From Prosapia bicincta (taxonomy: Eukaryota > Arthropoda > Insecta > Hemiptera > Cercopidae), in the NCBI GenBank assembly GCA_036971475.1, contig JBAIZL010000002.1, forward strand, positions 22,689,067 to 22,753,066: a DNA stretch of 64,000 nt, read 5' to 3'. Every line of letters starts with the position of its first letter. Positions within the stretch are counted from its first letter, which is position 1. Under the pieces are notes generated by a model. That model did no database searches, was not told the origin of the DNA, and worked only from the letters and a program-made list of their open reading frames with translations. A program made the translations under genes and the position numbers. This document shows positions 24,608 through 36,751 of this stretch, one piece after another.

Positions 24608-26098
24608 CACGAATGTGCGTAACAAGTTATATGGCTCAGTCACGGATGTGCATAACAAGTTACATGACTCGGTCACGAATGTGCGTAACAAGTTACATGA
24701 CTCGGTCACAAATGTGCGTAACAAATTACATGACTCGATCACGAATGTGCGTAACAAGTTTAATGACTCGGTCACGAATGTGCGTAACAAATTTAATGAC
24801 TCGGTCACGAATGCTCGTAATAAGTTATATGGCTCGGTCACGGACGTGCGTAACAAGTTATATGACTCGGTTACGGATGTGCGTAACAAGTTACATGGCT
24901 CGGTCACGGATGTGCGTAACAAGTTATATGGCTCGGTCACGGATGTCCGTAACAAGTTATATGGCTCGGTCACAGATGCTCGTAACAAGTTATATGGCTC
25001 AGTCACGGATGTGCGTAACAAGCTATATGGCTCGGTCACGGATGTGCTTAACAAGTTACATGACTCGGTCACGGATGTGCGTAACAAGTTACATGACTCG
25101 GCCATGGATGTGCGTAACAAGTTACATGACTCGGCCATGGATGTGCGTAACAAGTTACATGACTCGGCCATGGATGTGCGTAACAAGTTACATGACTCGG
25201 CCATGGATGTGCGTAACAAGTTACATGACTCGGCCATGGATGTGCGTAACAAGTTATATGGCTCGGTCACGGACGTGCGTAACAAGTTATATGGCTCGGT
25301 TACGGATGTGCGTAACAAGTTATATGGCTCGGTCACGGATGTGCGTAACAAGTTATATGGCTCGGTCACGGATGTGCGTAACAAGTTATATGGCTCGGTC
25401 ACGGATGCTCGTAACAAGTTATATGGCTCGGTCACGGACGTGCGTAACAAGTTATATGGCTCGGTTACGGATGTGCGTAACAAGTTACATGGCTCGGTCA
25501 CGGATGTGCGTAACAGGTTATATGGCTCGGTCACGGATGTGCGTAACAAGTTATATGGCTCGGTTACGGATGTGCGTAACAAGTTACATGACTCGGTCAC
25601 GGATGTGCGTAACAAGTTACATGACTCGGCCATGGATGTGCGTAACAAGTTACATGACTCGGCCATGGATGTGCGTAACAAGTTACATGACTCGGCCATG
25701 GATGTGCGTAACAAGTTTCATGACTCAGTCATGGATGTGCGTAACAAGTTATATGGCTCGGCCATGGATGTGCGTAACAAGTTACATGACTCGGTCACGG
25801 ATGTGCGTAACAAGTTACATGACTCGGCCATGGATGTGCGTAACAAGTTATATGGCTCGGGCACAGATGTGCATAACAAGTTACATGACTCGGCCATGGA
25901 TGTGCGTAACAAATTATATGGCTCGGTCACGTATGTGCGTAACAAGTTACATGAATCGGTCACTGATGTGCGTAACAAGTTATATGGCTCGGTCACGGAT
26001 GAGCGTAACAAGTTACATGACTAGATCACGAATGTGCGTAAAAAGCTACATGACTCGGCCATGGATGTGCGTAACAAGTTACATGGCTCGGTCACGTA
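24608..26098. repeat. 33-bp minisatellite, about 45 well-conserved copies
   Basis: Unit of 33 bp: GATGTGCGTAACAAGTTACA then TGACTCGGTCACG. Variants differ at TATGGC/CATGAC and GTCACG/GCCATG and are arranged in runs: five GCCATG copies at about 25095-25240 and three at about 25625-25710. A block beginning with the rarer GATGCTCG recurs about 24816, 24975 and 25405. Indels are almost absent, so 11-residue periodic frames stay open on both strands (up to 516 codons). The units share no codon bias or domain, so I do not call a protein. Confidence 0.95.
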
Positions 26099-26299
26099 TT
26101 TATTGTTTACTGAATACAATTGTTTCAACAAATTCATCTAAAACCAGTATCAGAAGCACCTAAGAATGTTTTCATTTAAACATTATTCTAAAATACTGAA
26201 CTTATTACTGTCGTACTGAATTACGTAGGCCTATATTGAGATTTATCTAAATTCAAATAAATTAATAAATTTTATTAACTGATCAAAACTGTCTAATAA

Positions 26300-26440
26300 T
26301 AAACTTTTGTTTAACAATGTTCAATAAATAGTGTAACATAACCTACTTGATAAAACAGCTGTTCCACAACATTACCTAAAACACAAAAATCAGCATTTGC
26401 ATGAAATCATATGTTAGGCCTATCAGTTAATTCACTTTAA
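26300..26440 (-). mobile_element. family X fragment
   Basis: Reads GTAACATAACCTACTTGATA, AACAGCTGTTCCACAAC, a decayed second CAGCTG region and TGAAATCATATGTTA. The distal parts are lost. Confidence 0.65.
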
Positions 26441-28228
26441 GGCGACTCATAGCGTAGCCTTGCGGAAATTATACTGTTGCGAAATTGTATGTTTATATCC
26501 ATGAAATAAGTTTTTGTAGGCGTCGACATAGACGTTTTCATTAAAAAAAACAGCTCTTAATTCAGAAGTGATTAGTATTTTAAATTAAAAATTCACTTTA
26601 CGAAATGTTCTGCCAAGTAACAGAATCTATTAACGGTAATAGTTCTAATCGTTAAATGTAAAGTTCTATTGTATTTGCATGTCGTTTTTTTTAATATACA
26701 ATTTAAAAAGAACATAAACCCGAGTTGGCTTTTCTCCTCGTAAAAATAGGCTTTAATTTCGGGCCGCCGTGACGAGCCGTGTTAAAACGCCGTCACGGTA
26801 ATTTATCAGTTTTGTATAGGTTGTTTTTAAAAGAGCATTAATTGGCTCCGAGCCAACGTTGATCGACAGGGTAGCTGTAGAAACACCGATAACAGCCCCA
26901 TCCCGCACCCCCGGTGACCACCCCCACTCCCCGACATTAAACCACTTCCAATCTGACAGCGTATTTAAAACAGAACGAATTTTAAAGCCACCGGATTCCG
27001 GAAGTTGTCTGCTGTTGATTCTTTTTTACGAACTCGGACACGAAGTTCATTATTGTTATATGACATCAGATCTACAGTTAAATATAGGCTATTATTTAAA
27101 GTTTACAATGGTGTACAGTATTTCTATGTAAAGGCCATAAGCATAATATTTTGATCATTCGAAATGGATGGGATAAATTATCAGTAGTTAGTGGTAAAAG
27201 GTCCATTTATCTACAATAGTAATGGGTGATTGGTATAATTATGGCAGCCATTGGATGAACGTCATATATCCATTAATTTAAGTGTAGCATAAAGTAATTT
27301 GCGTGTAGATTATACACGCATATATATAGGTAACATTAGAGTATCGATATGTATCAACCCTAATACAATAAGGTACGGGATAGCTATGACAGGAATGGGA
27401 AGGGACTCAGAGAAATTTCTAAATATTACATCGATGAGATTCTGAAGTCTTTTGAAGACTTTTAAATAGACCTTACATTTTTCTCCAGAGAAAGAGAACT
27501 AAAGGTTATTGCCTAGCTCAGTGCCATCGCATTTTGTTAAGCAAATTTAATCTGACAGAACAGATGATGACACCAACATTAGCGAAACATGTCAGAAAAG
27601 TGAATGAAAGATAAAACTCTGTCAAAATCTCTACAAACCAGAAGATCCTTTACATGTTGACATAATTTAGGCGCTTCTTAAATTTACAAAAATATTAGAA
27701 TAATCCTTCCAACACTCAAATCGCACCCTGCTTGGCGTTCCGACAGTCGGCCGGCTCTGCGCGAGCTTGTTATTACCGCAATAAACGTTCCAAGACCGTT
27801 ATTTCCTTTCAAAATGAATAAATAAACTGGCAACGATCGTCAATAAAAAAATAAAATATTCACTCCTTGGACAAAACATAAAAACAAACTGCCCATCTCA
27901 CCGGCGCGGGGATATTTTGCATGACAACGTTACCCAGCCTGGATTTAGTTTTATAGCCCAGTGTCGCCACTAGCGGATATATTCCGCAACTTAATGCAAA
28001 TATAAAGTACACATTATGCGGTGCCTTTATAAAAGTCGGTGGCGTTGTGGTGCCTTGAATAATTTTATGTTTTCTGCCACTTAGGAGGGTTTAACATAAA
28101 TAACACATACACAAGAGGTGTTAGGGTGGCTGTCATATGGACGGGGTATAAACCAAGAAATAAAACAAAATGTGTAAACTTTGTTACAGTTCTTTGTCTT
28201 TTAAAGTAAACATATCGTCGAAAAAAAA
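26441..28228. other. single-copy sequence with two GC-balanced islands
   Basis: Islands at 26700-27010 and 27715-28050 are GC-rich relative to flanks. The second ends in TTATGCGGTGCCTTTATAAA (TATA-like). No gene was recognised, and the rest is AT-rich. Confidence 0.35.
27557..27597 (+). ncRNA. degenerate hammerhead-like motif
   Basis: CAGATGA (one change from CTGATGA) at 27561-27567, GAAA at 27584-27587 and palindromic ACATGT after it. Stem II is no longer paired. Probably a decayed Penelope-like end. Confidence 0.35.
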
Positions 28229-28545
28229 TTCTTACAATTAAGTTCAAATAAATGTTTTTAACCTAAAGTGGATGACAATTGATGTTAATACAGTTTAAAA
28301 AAAATATTTATTCAATAATCAGTGCATATAAAGATTTGGTGGGGTCTAGGAAGAGTTCGAACAGAGTACCTTCATGTTCGAAGTTTAGCACTTTAGCACT
28401 GAGGCAACTTTCCCATAGCTTAAAGTTACTTTTCGAAGATGTATATGAGTTTATCTTTTACCCCTATCTGGTTGTCGCCGAAACCTACATTGTACAACCT
28501 TAAATTGTTCCCATGGTTATCACACAATATTATAAATAATGCTCT
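28229..28545 (-). mobile_element. family X, tRNA-like core variant (X2), copy a
   Basis: Shares the family X proximal end (AAGTTCAAATAAATGTTTTT, GTGGATGACAATTGATGTTA), but its centre is replaced by a tRNA-related module on the minus strand: A-box-like GTTGCCTCAGTGC and B-box-like TGTTCGAACTC. The same centre occurs in the copy at 42255-42850. X-like distal sequence resumes near 28750-28890. Confidence 0.7.
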
Positions 28546-29455
28546 AGGATTAAAAATGAATGAATAGAATAAAATAAACAAACAAAGTGGATTAACGGTA
28601 TCGAACTTTGCTTCACAAACGGACAGCGTGAAAGGAAAGGAAAAAATGTACAAACAATGTAAGTGACGAAGTAAAGAAACTATCTAAATAGTAACAAACG
28701 ATAATAATAGTCCAACACCATACACAGAATAGAAAATTTCAAGTAAATTCACTTTATATTTAGCCACTTAGTATTTTTATTCTGACATATGTATATAAAT
28801 ATTTATATTAATTGTAATTATATAATAGAATTTCTCTTTGTTTGACTAAAAATTTCTTTTTTTTACATTACTTGTATTTAAATTAGAAATCAGTAACGTA
28901 TACAACTTTAGGAATATCAGTTTATTTTTGTATGGTTTAGGTGTTTCAATGTTAGACACATTAAATATAATAATAAATGTATAGACCTGAGGAGTATTTC
29001 TTGTAAGAATTCGTACTATGAAACTAGTATTTATACAGCAGATGTAGCGGTGAACAAGGCAAAACGTTTATATATTCACTGCAGACTCAGACAACACGGT
29101 GTTAGGCAGACAACGTAACGTCACTATGGCGTGTAGTGGTAACGAAAGTTCTTTAGAGTAACGAAAGTGGAAAACGTTCCATCATTTATACCTAAAGATG
29201 TTTATCTTCTCGCCTCATTATACATCACTTCCTGATTTAATACAATTTAAAAAAAAACACGCTATATGTGTTTTAATAAATTAGACACCTTGACTACAAA
29301 TAAAATTGTTATTAATAAATCCTTTATAAAAGAATAAACACTTGCGATTTACTAATAAAAAATGTTTACTTGTGGTTAAGACGTTTAAATTATTTTAATA
29401 AATTATTCTACTCAGTTGCTTTAAATTGTTACTTTATGTAGTATATTTATATAAA
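28546..29455. other. AT-rich sequence with X-distal fragment
   Basis: 28750-28890 matches the distal end of family X (TTGTAATTATATAATAGAAT, CTTTGTTTGACTAAAAATTT). The remainder is featureless. Confidence 0.4.

Positions 29456-29516
<61 letters not shown>
29456..29516. repeat. (TA)n microsatellite
   Basis: About 28 TA repeats. Confidence 0.97.
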
Positions 29517-29518
<2 letters not shown>

Positions 29519-30764
29519 ATTGTTTTAAAACAACAGTTTACGTCATGTAGTTAAGGGGTGGTTCTGGAAAGCCTATAAACATTAACTAAAATATTTTCCC
29601 AACGCTTAATTGTCAAGGTATCAGACGTACAGAAAGTAATTTTTGATTGTTGCAACCCCTAAATATAATAAAACTGTACTAAAACAATATAAAACAGTAA
29701 TAATATTAATAATAATAAAACTGAGTCATTTAGGTAATTCACAAAAAAATTCAAACGATATAAACGATTTTAGGCAAATACAATTGTTTATGATAGAAGA
29801 AACTGATTATACTAAAACATTTGAAGAACTTGTTAAAATTATTGTAACTGTAGCATACCCAATTATATAATTTCCGGTGACGCTGGGGGTATTTGTTCGA
29901 ACTGTATTTATGCTCCCTCTCGTTATAATTTAAATTTAGTTGTTGTTTAACCGTTTCGCGTCGCAAAGCCCCAGCTCGTCACACAAAAATATTGAACGAA
30001 AAGGAAAAAATAATACAACGCCAGTTTTTTGTGTTTTCCTTTGATTTTGGTCATCTCGCGGCAACAATGGAGTGTAGTTTATAATCGCGTCAACGCGGAG
30101 CGCCACTAATCCTCCAGCGTGGCAATATTGCGCCCTCCCTACCACGGTGTAATCACATTTCACAAGTGGCTGATCCCCCACGCAACACTTGAAGGATTTG
30201 TTCGCTCCGCTCGCCGAGTGACTTTAGATTGTAACGTTGCGCTGTGTATAATAGATAGCAAATTGTATAGCGTAAAGGGAGGGGTTGGATTAAAGAAAAA
30301 GAATGGTTCAATAAACACAAACTTTGTAAAAAACCCTTTTTGCGATCCCATGATTCCCACACTTGCGGACAAAAATCAGACGGCCCTACACTAATGGAGA
30401 CGTCTACAAGAACAGACAGGTCTTCACATAGCCTCCTCGTGTTGCCATTACATGTTTATACAATCAGGATGTCGATAATGGCAAACGGTGACTCTAAAAA
30501 CAAAATACTCTCATCTCCCGATTATCCGGATTGGGGTTCTTATGCGTTTGTCGGCTATGAATTATCCGCGGCAATCGGTAATTATTGCAGTTCTCCTAGA
30601 ATCAATAACAAAAAATTCACCTATGCTTCCAGCAAATATTATGAAAACCTATGCCCCCCTAGCGTGAACATACTACACTATGGCACGAAAAAATAATTAT
30701 CTCCATAGGAAGTTATCGATGTTTAGCCAAAAGATATCGATTTTGAAAACCGATTTTGAATCAA
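29517..30764. other. single-copy sequence with GC-balanced island
   Basis: 29940-30250 is GC-balanced. Frames at 30119-30394 and 30340-30696 have no recognisable family motif. Confidence 0.35.
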
Positions 30765-30905
30765 CCTAGCAAACTCATAGCCAGGTTAGGGATCTCCTAA
30801 TAGCAAACCTGGCTTCGGGGCTAACTCCAATTAGCTAACCTGGTTTTGGGGCCACCGTCTAGTAACGAGTCTGGCTTTTGGGTCAATTCGTAGTAGCGAG
30901 TTTAA
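30765..30905. repeat. Detached units of the 31-bp satellite
   Basis: Four or five units (AGCAAACCTGGCTTCGGGGC and similar) of the array that resumes at 31868. They are separated from it by a ~960-bp insertion. Confidence 0.85.
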
Positions 30906-31867
30906 CTTGTAACGTATACATTTTAGATATAAATTCTTAAGGAATTTAGATGTTACATATTGCAGTTATTCGTTACATAATTAGTTAATTGACCTGCAAA
31001 GTCAAGAATTAAATTGAATTTAAGAATGGTGCATTCAATAAATTATTTTAACAACACATTTTAAATTTAAATAAATGATTTTAATGCACAAAATTATACA
31101 AAATACAATGAAAATACAGAAAATATATTACAAACGTTTACACTATTTTCACATCTGGCTTTACATTCTTTTAACAGGTCATGAATTTATGAAGACTTTT
31201 TTGAATGTATGGCATGGCATATGATATCCACAAAGAGATTGCGTCTACATATATTAAATTACATTTCAATTTAGTTTTATTCAACATTTAAAAAGAAATT
31301 GATATTGCATCATACAAATTAATTATCACTTTCCGCATTTTAAAAATATAAAACCTTGAAACTGTTTTGCCGTGAACAGTTAAATTTGAAAGTTAAATTT
31401 TGATTTCACATCACTTTATGTTAAATTTAGAACTTATCTCAACTGGAATTTGTGATGTAGATCATGGTTCCTGGATCAGATCTCAGCATTTTGGATTTGA
31501 GTTGATTAACAACCTCGCCCGGTGTTGAGTATTAGTGTAGCAACATTTCTTGGAACAAAATAAAATAATAAGTTATACCTTCACATAATTGAAACTATTA
31601 AAATAAAAAAAATCCATTTTGCTCGCCCCATCTTGCGATGTCCGACCGCAACCAAAGAGAGAGATTAAAGGCTATTACGCGAGTTTTTAACTTCTGCGCA
31701 ACGTTACAGCGCATCTTTCGATATCAGGTTTTATGGATATCTTTTATCAACCAGTACAATTTAATTTATAATTTACAATTTTTTTTTACAATTCTATATT
31801 TTAAAATAATATCTCGGCTTGTTTTCTGAAGCTGCTGTGATAACATTGCTTAAAATAATGTTACAAG
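30906..31867. mobile_element. 962-bp insertion inside the 31-bp satellite
   Basis: Unrelated AT-rich sequence splits the satellite within a unit (GCGAGTTTAA on the left, TTCGAGGTCACC on the right). Its ends are inverted: CTTGTAAC at 30906 and GTTACAAG at 31860, with weaker similarity beyond. That suggests a DNA transposon or MITE. The internal 63-codon frame (31638-31829) has no known motif. The target duplication is unclear. Confidence 0.6.
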
Positions 31868-33840
31868 TTTCGAGGTCACCTCTTAGTAGCTACGATAAGT
31901 AGGAAACCACCTTCTAGTACCAACTTTGATTTGAAAGTACCTACTAATATCTAGCCCAACGTTGGGGCCACCTCCTAGTAGCGAGTCTTGCTCCGAGGCC
32001 ACCTCCTAGTAGCAACTATAGCTAGAAAACCACCTTCTAGTACCAACTTTGATTTGAGAGTATCTCATAATAGCTAGCCTGGCGTTGGGATAACCTGACT
32101 TCGAAGCCACTTCCTAGTAGCGAGCCTAGCTTCGAGGCCAACTCCTAGTGGCGAGCCTGACTTCAAAGCCACATCCTAGTAACGAACGCAGCATCCGAGC
32201 CATCTCCTATTAGCGATCCTAGCTTTGGAGCCACATGTTAGTAGCGACCCTGACTTCGAAGCCACCTCCTAGTAGCGAGCCTAGCTTCCAGGCCAACTCC
32301 TAGTTTCGAGCCTAGCTTCAGAGTCACCTCCTAGTACCAAGCCTAGCTTTGGAGCCACTTCCTAGTAGCGAGCCTAGCTTCGAGGCCAACTCCTAGTTGC
32401 GAGCCTGACTTCAAAGCCACATCCTAGTAACGAACGCAGCATCCGAGCCATCTCCTATTAGCGATCCTAGCTTTGGAGCCACATGTTAGTAGCGACCCTG
32501 ACTTCGAAGCCACCTCCTAGTAGCGAGCCTAGCTTCCAGGCCAACTTCTAGTTGCAGCCTAGCTTCAGGGTCACCTCCTAGTACCAAGCCTAGCTTTGGA
32601 GCCACTTCCTAGTAGCAAGCCTAGCTTCGAGGCCAACTCCTAGTGGCGAGCCTGACTTCAAAGCCACATCCTAGTAACGAACGTAGCTTCCGAGCCATCT
32701 CCTATTAGCGATCCTAGCTTTGGAGCCACATGTTAGTAGCGACCCTGACTTCGAAGCCACTTCCTAGTATCGAGCCTAGCTTCGAGGCCAACTCCTAGTT
32801 GCGAGCCTGACTTCAAAGCCACATCCTAGTAACGAGACTGTTTTCGGAGCCCCCTCGTAGTAGCGAGCCTGACTTCAGAGCCACCTCCTAGTAGCGAACG
32901 TAGCTTCCAGGCCAACTCCTAGTTGCGAGCCTAGCTTCAGCGTCACCTCCTAGTACCAAGCCTAGCTTTGGAGCCACTTCCTAGTAGCGAGCCTAGCTTC
33001 GAAGCCCCCTCGTGTAGCGAGCCTGACTTCAGAGCCACCTCCTAGTAGCGAACGTAGCTTCCGAGCCATCTCCTATTACCGATCCTAGCTTTGGAGCCAC
33101 ATGTTAGTAGCGACCCTGACTTCAGAGCCACCTCCTAGTAGCGAACGTAGCTTCCAGGCCAACTCCTAGTTGCGAGCCTAGCTTCAGCGTCACCTCCTAG
33201 TACCAAGCCTAGCTTTGGAGCCACTTCCTAGTAGCGAGCCTAGCTTCGAAGCCCCCTCGTGTAGCGAGAATGACTTTGGAGCCACAACCAAGTAGCCAGC
33301 CTAGCTTCGGGGTTACCTAATAGTAGCGAGCCTGACTTCGGTGCCATCACTAGTGGCGAGGCTGTCTTCGGAGCCACCTTCTAGTACCGAGCTTAGCTTC
33401 AGAGCCACCTCCTAGTAGCAGTAGCGAGCCTAACTTTGAAGCCACCTCCTAGTAACGAGAATTGACTTAGGAGCCACCTTCTAGTGGCAAGCCTAGCTTC
33501 GTAGCCACCTCCTAGTAGCGAGCCTAGCTTCATAGCCACCTACTAGTAGTGAGCCTGGCTTCGGTGCCACCTTCTAGTAACGAGCCTAGCTTTGGAGTCC
33601 TCTCCTAGTAGCGAACCTTGCTTTGGAGCAACCTCCTAGTAACGAGCCTTGACTTCGGAGCTATCTCCTAGTAGCGAGAATGACTTCGGGGCCACCTCCT
33701 AGTAGCGAGCCTGACTTCGGTGTTACCTACTAGTAGTGAGCCTTACTTCTGAGCCACCTCCTAGTAGCGAGCCTAGCGTCGGGGCCACCTCCTAGTAACG
33801 AACTTGGCTTCCTGCCAATCTCCTAGTAGCATAGCTTCAT
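31868..33840. repeat. 31-bp satellite with 248-bp (8-mer) higher-order repeat
   Basis: Unit AGTAGCGAGCCTAGCTTCGG then AGCCACCTCCT (31 bp), over 60 copies. A diagnostic variant (GCATCCGAGC or GCTTCCGAGC) occurs at 32191, 32439 and 32686, and another (ACGTAGCTTCCAGG) at 32898 and 33145. Both spacings are 247-248 bp, exactly eight units. The last ~550 bp is monomeric and more diverged. Confidence 0.95.
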
Positions 33841-35477
33841 AATAGAATACAAATCTACTAAAATAATTTTTAAAAAAACTTCTTGGCACTGAATATAAAA
33901 ACCTTTTTTGGTTTGTAGAGAGCTTAATGGCAATAGAATGCTCCATCAAAAGTCAGTTTACTAATAGAACATAGTACATTAGTTTCAAACTGTTGAACAG
34001 TTTCCCCATTCTTGTTTATTCTTCACTTGTACTTTAGGTTAGCTTGTTAGCAAAGATATATAAATTAAATTATGCCAAACTTCAACTCACAATAAGTAAT
34101 TGTACGCGTCTCAACTACAAAGTAAACAACAGTGGCTTTGTAAATAACAAAAAAAATGTAGGACAGTATTTTTGTAACAATACTGATGATGACTTTGTAA
34201 TTGAAACACGTATGTAAAATAAATGCCTAAAAAATGAAAATAACTAAACTTGAAAAGTAATTTCGTCTCATTACGGGATAAGATTTTCTCTTTCGTCTTA
34301 ACATCTGTGCAGTTTCTCCAATTCGAATATTCATGTTAAAGTAAACATTTTCCAGAAAATGTTCAACATATATTTTAAATGGAATTCATAATGCTATAAT
34401 ATACTCCCCCCTGCCATAGGTCCAAAATGTTGACCCTTTCCCTTTTAACAAACCCCTTCCATTTTCTATACTAATTTACTCAATGTTATTTTGATCATAT
34501 TTAAAAAAAAATTCAATTCCACAAATAATACAATATTAAATCCTGAATTTCCCACATTTTCGAAGAGAAGTAAATTGGAATATTAAAAATAGTTTAGACA
34601 ATTTTATTTTCTTAAAAACTTCTTACTGTTTTTAGTTTATCATGATTTTATACAAAATAATATTTTTTTATTTCAATGCTCATAGACCCTATTTGCGATT
34701 AAAAATTTGTTTATAGTTTATAGCCTTGCAATTAATCGACCTATCAGCTTGTAACTTCGAATCCCACAAGTGGCATCGCAAGTCACAAGTTCTATTAAAT
34801 TCGATATGACTTGTTTGCGCGCTTGTGTGTCTGTGTGAACCCCCCCCCCCCTATGCGAAAACTAGGAGTCTATTATTGTAGTTAGCACTTACTCGCCTGG
34901 TAGCTCCATAGCGTGCTGTACCTGCCTACCCCTTCATACGTTCCCTCTGTCTTATCCCATATTGATTTTTCCCCTTTCAACCTGCTCTATTGAGTTGTGC
35001 TATAAAATCTTGAAATGTGGATATTTTTTAAGTTGTTCGCGAAAAGGGGGGTAACGGGGGTACCGAGTTTGAGGTCATCCCTACTTTCATCGACCGACCT
35101 CCCTCCTTTAGCCAAGATGGCGTCCGTCGTCGCATAGTTCAAGATAAGCCGCCCCTTCTTGCACCCCACCCCCTGAAGCTTCTTTTCTTTAAGTCGGGTC
35201 TGTCACCGTTCTAAATCTTGAAAATTTGTCTCCTTTTAAGATTCCAGTCGGTGAATTACAAAAAGGGATTTGAAATCTGAATTACACCGGATAACTTGTT
35301 CTTCTAGGCAACAATTACGTTTTTTAAAAGGAAATTAGATTACCAGCGCTTGGATATTGTTCGATATCACTGATTCTTTTTTAATAAACACTTTTAATAG
35401 GCATATTTTAATCCACAATATTTAGGTTATTTCTAAAGGTAAATCTATTAATAATGTGAAGCATTACACAATCTAAC
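33841..35477. other. AT-rich single-copy sequence
   Basis: Contains one hammerhead-like motif (listed separately), a C run near 34838 and a 60-codon minus frame (34987-35169) without a recognisable domain. Confidence 0.45.
34179..34217 (+). ncRNA. hammerhead-like motif, weak stem II
   Basis: CTGATGA at 34183-34189 and GAAA at 34203-34206, followed by ACACGTATGT and an AATAAA-rich tail. The segment ACTTTGTAA between the boxes is shared with family B (TTACTTTGTAACT), marking it as a diverged Penelope-like end. Confidence 0.5.
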
Positions 35478-35935
35478 CTTTTTAAATTCCTTCTATTTGT
35501 TAACATTCTCCTTATATATATCTTGTTCAAATTTTCAATCGTTAATAAAATACTTTTTATTCATCCACTAAAGTACAAATGCATTTTTTAAACTTGTAGC
35601 GGATGACACTTGACGTGAATACATTTATTTCAAATATTAATTCATTAATTAAATTTAATTTTAGTGTTATATAGGGGGAAACTTATCGCAAAAGGGCAAG
35701 GCATGTAATATAGTTATTTCGTCACATTTGGATTAAAATAAGTGATACCATATGATTTCATAAAACAGCTGATTTTATGTTATAGGTTATGTCGTGGTAC
35801 AGCTGTTTTAAGGCATGGGTAATGTTTCTTTATTTATATTATTGTAATTATTTATTAAGAAGTAACTAAAATAAAATGTTTTTTTTATCTAAGTAGAAAT
35901 TGACTTAATTTTATTTTTCATATTACTAGTTTATA
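35478..35935 (+). mobile_element. interspersed repeat family X, copy 6 (X1 core)
   Basis: Near full length, from AAATTCCTTCTATTTG through both CAGCTG segments to TATTACTAGTTTA. Confidence 0.85.
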
Positions 35936-36751
35936 ATGAATTTTCTGAATGTTTACCTCCATAGTAAAATTACAACAATATACAGGAGACTTGAAGGCTG
36001 CTCAACAACACACACTAGCCTGAAGGACTTAGGGGTGCTTGACGAGATATGTAGCACGACGAGATCTTGGACCTAGAGAAGAAAGCTGTCAATATGGTAG
36101 CAAATAAGCAATAACACTTTAATGGTAGACGTTCTAGACACATCAGAAAGCCTACATGGATTACTCATGATCAGTATAGGAGTTATAGAAGTTGTTTAAG
36201 ATGAAACAACATTAAAATTATGTGCTGAAATTTTTAAATGTTGAAGAAAGACCAACATGCAATTTATAAATTTGATTTAAAATTTAAAATTTTAATTTTA
36301 TTCCGAGAATACACAAAACATTTTCCCTCAAAAACATTGAATCAATGTAATCCAGATATATTACATTATTGTGGTACTAACTACCAAACCAGATTCCACA
36401 ATTTAACAAAATAAATTATAATTTCATTGGTTAAATTATTAAAAATATATATTATTTACTAATGCTAGCACACGTCGCAGTACAGTTTGTCCTCATTTAT
36501 TTAACTGGGATAATAACAAACTTATCTCAGTTTTGTGTAAACATAAAGAAATAACATGTAATGCATTCCTACAGATTCCTTACACCATTACGGTTTATAC
36601 AGAATAAATTACACTAGAAAATATAAAATAATGGCAAAGACAAGTAACATACTCGTAGCGTATAATGGTATGTCATTAAAATTGTTCGAAATAGTAATAT
36701 TTGTAAAATATTATTTTCTTGGGACATTTTTCTTCAATATTTTGCTGTTTT
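35936..36751. other. AT-rich single-copy spacer
   Basis: No feature recognised. Confidence 0.5.

Noticed and set aside
24593..26163. Long open frames (up to 516 codons) read as repeat proteins
   Set aside because: They arise from a stop-free 33-bp unit, run in several frames at once, and show no signal peptide, domain or splice context.
26485..26545. CGTC/GACG hairpin next to TTTTCATTA as another hammerhead
   Set aside because: The conserved GAAA and CTGA boxes are not both present.
34750..34790. B-box-like ACTTCGAATCCCAC
   Set aside because: No cloverleaf or A box upstream. Isolated match.
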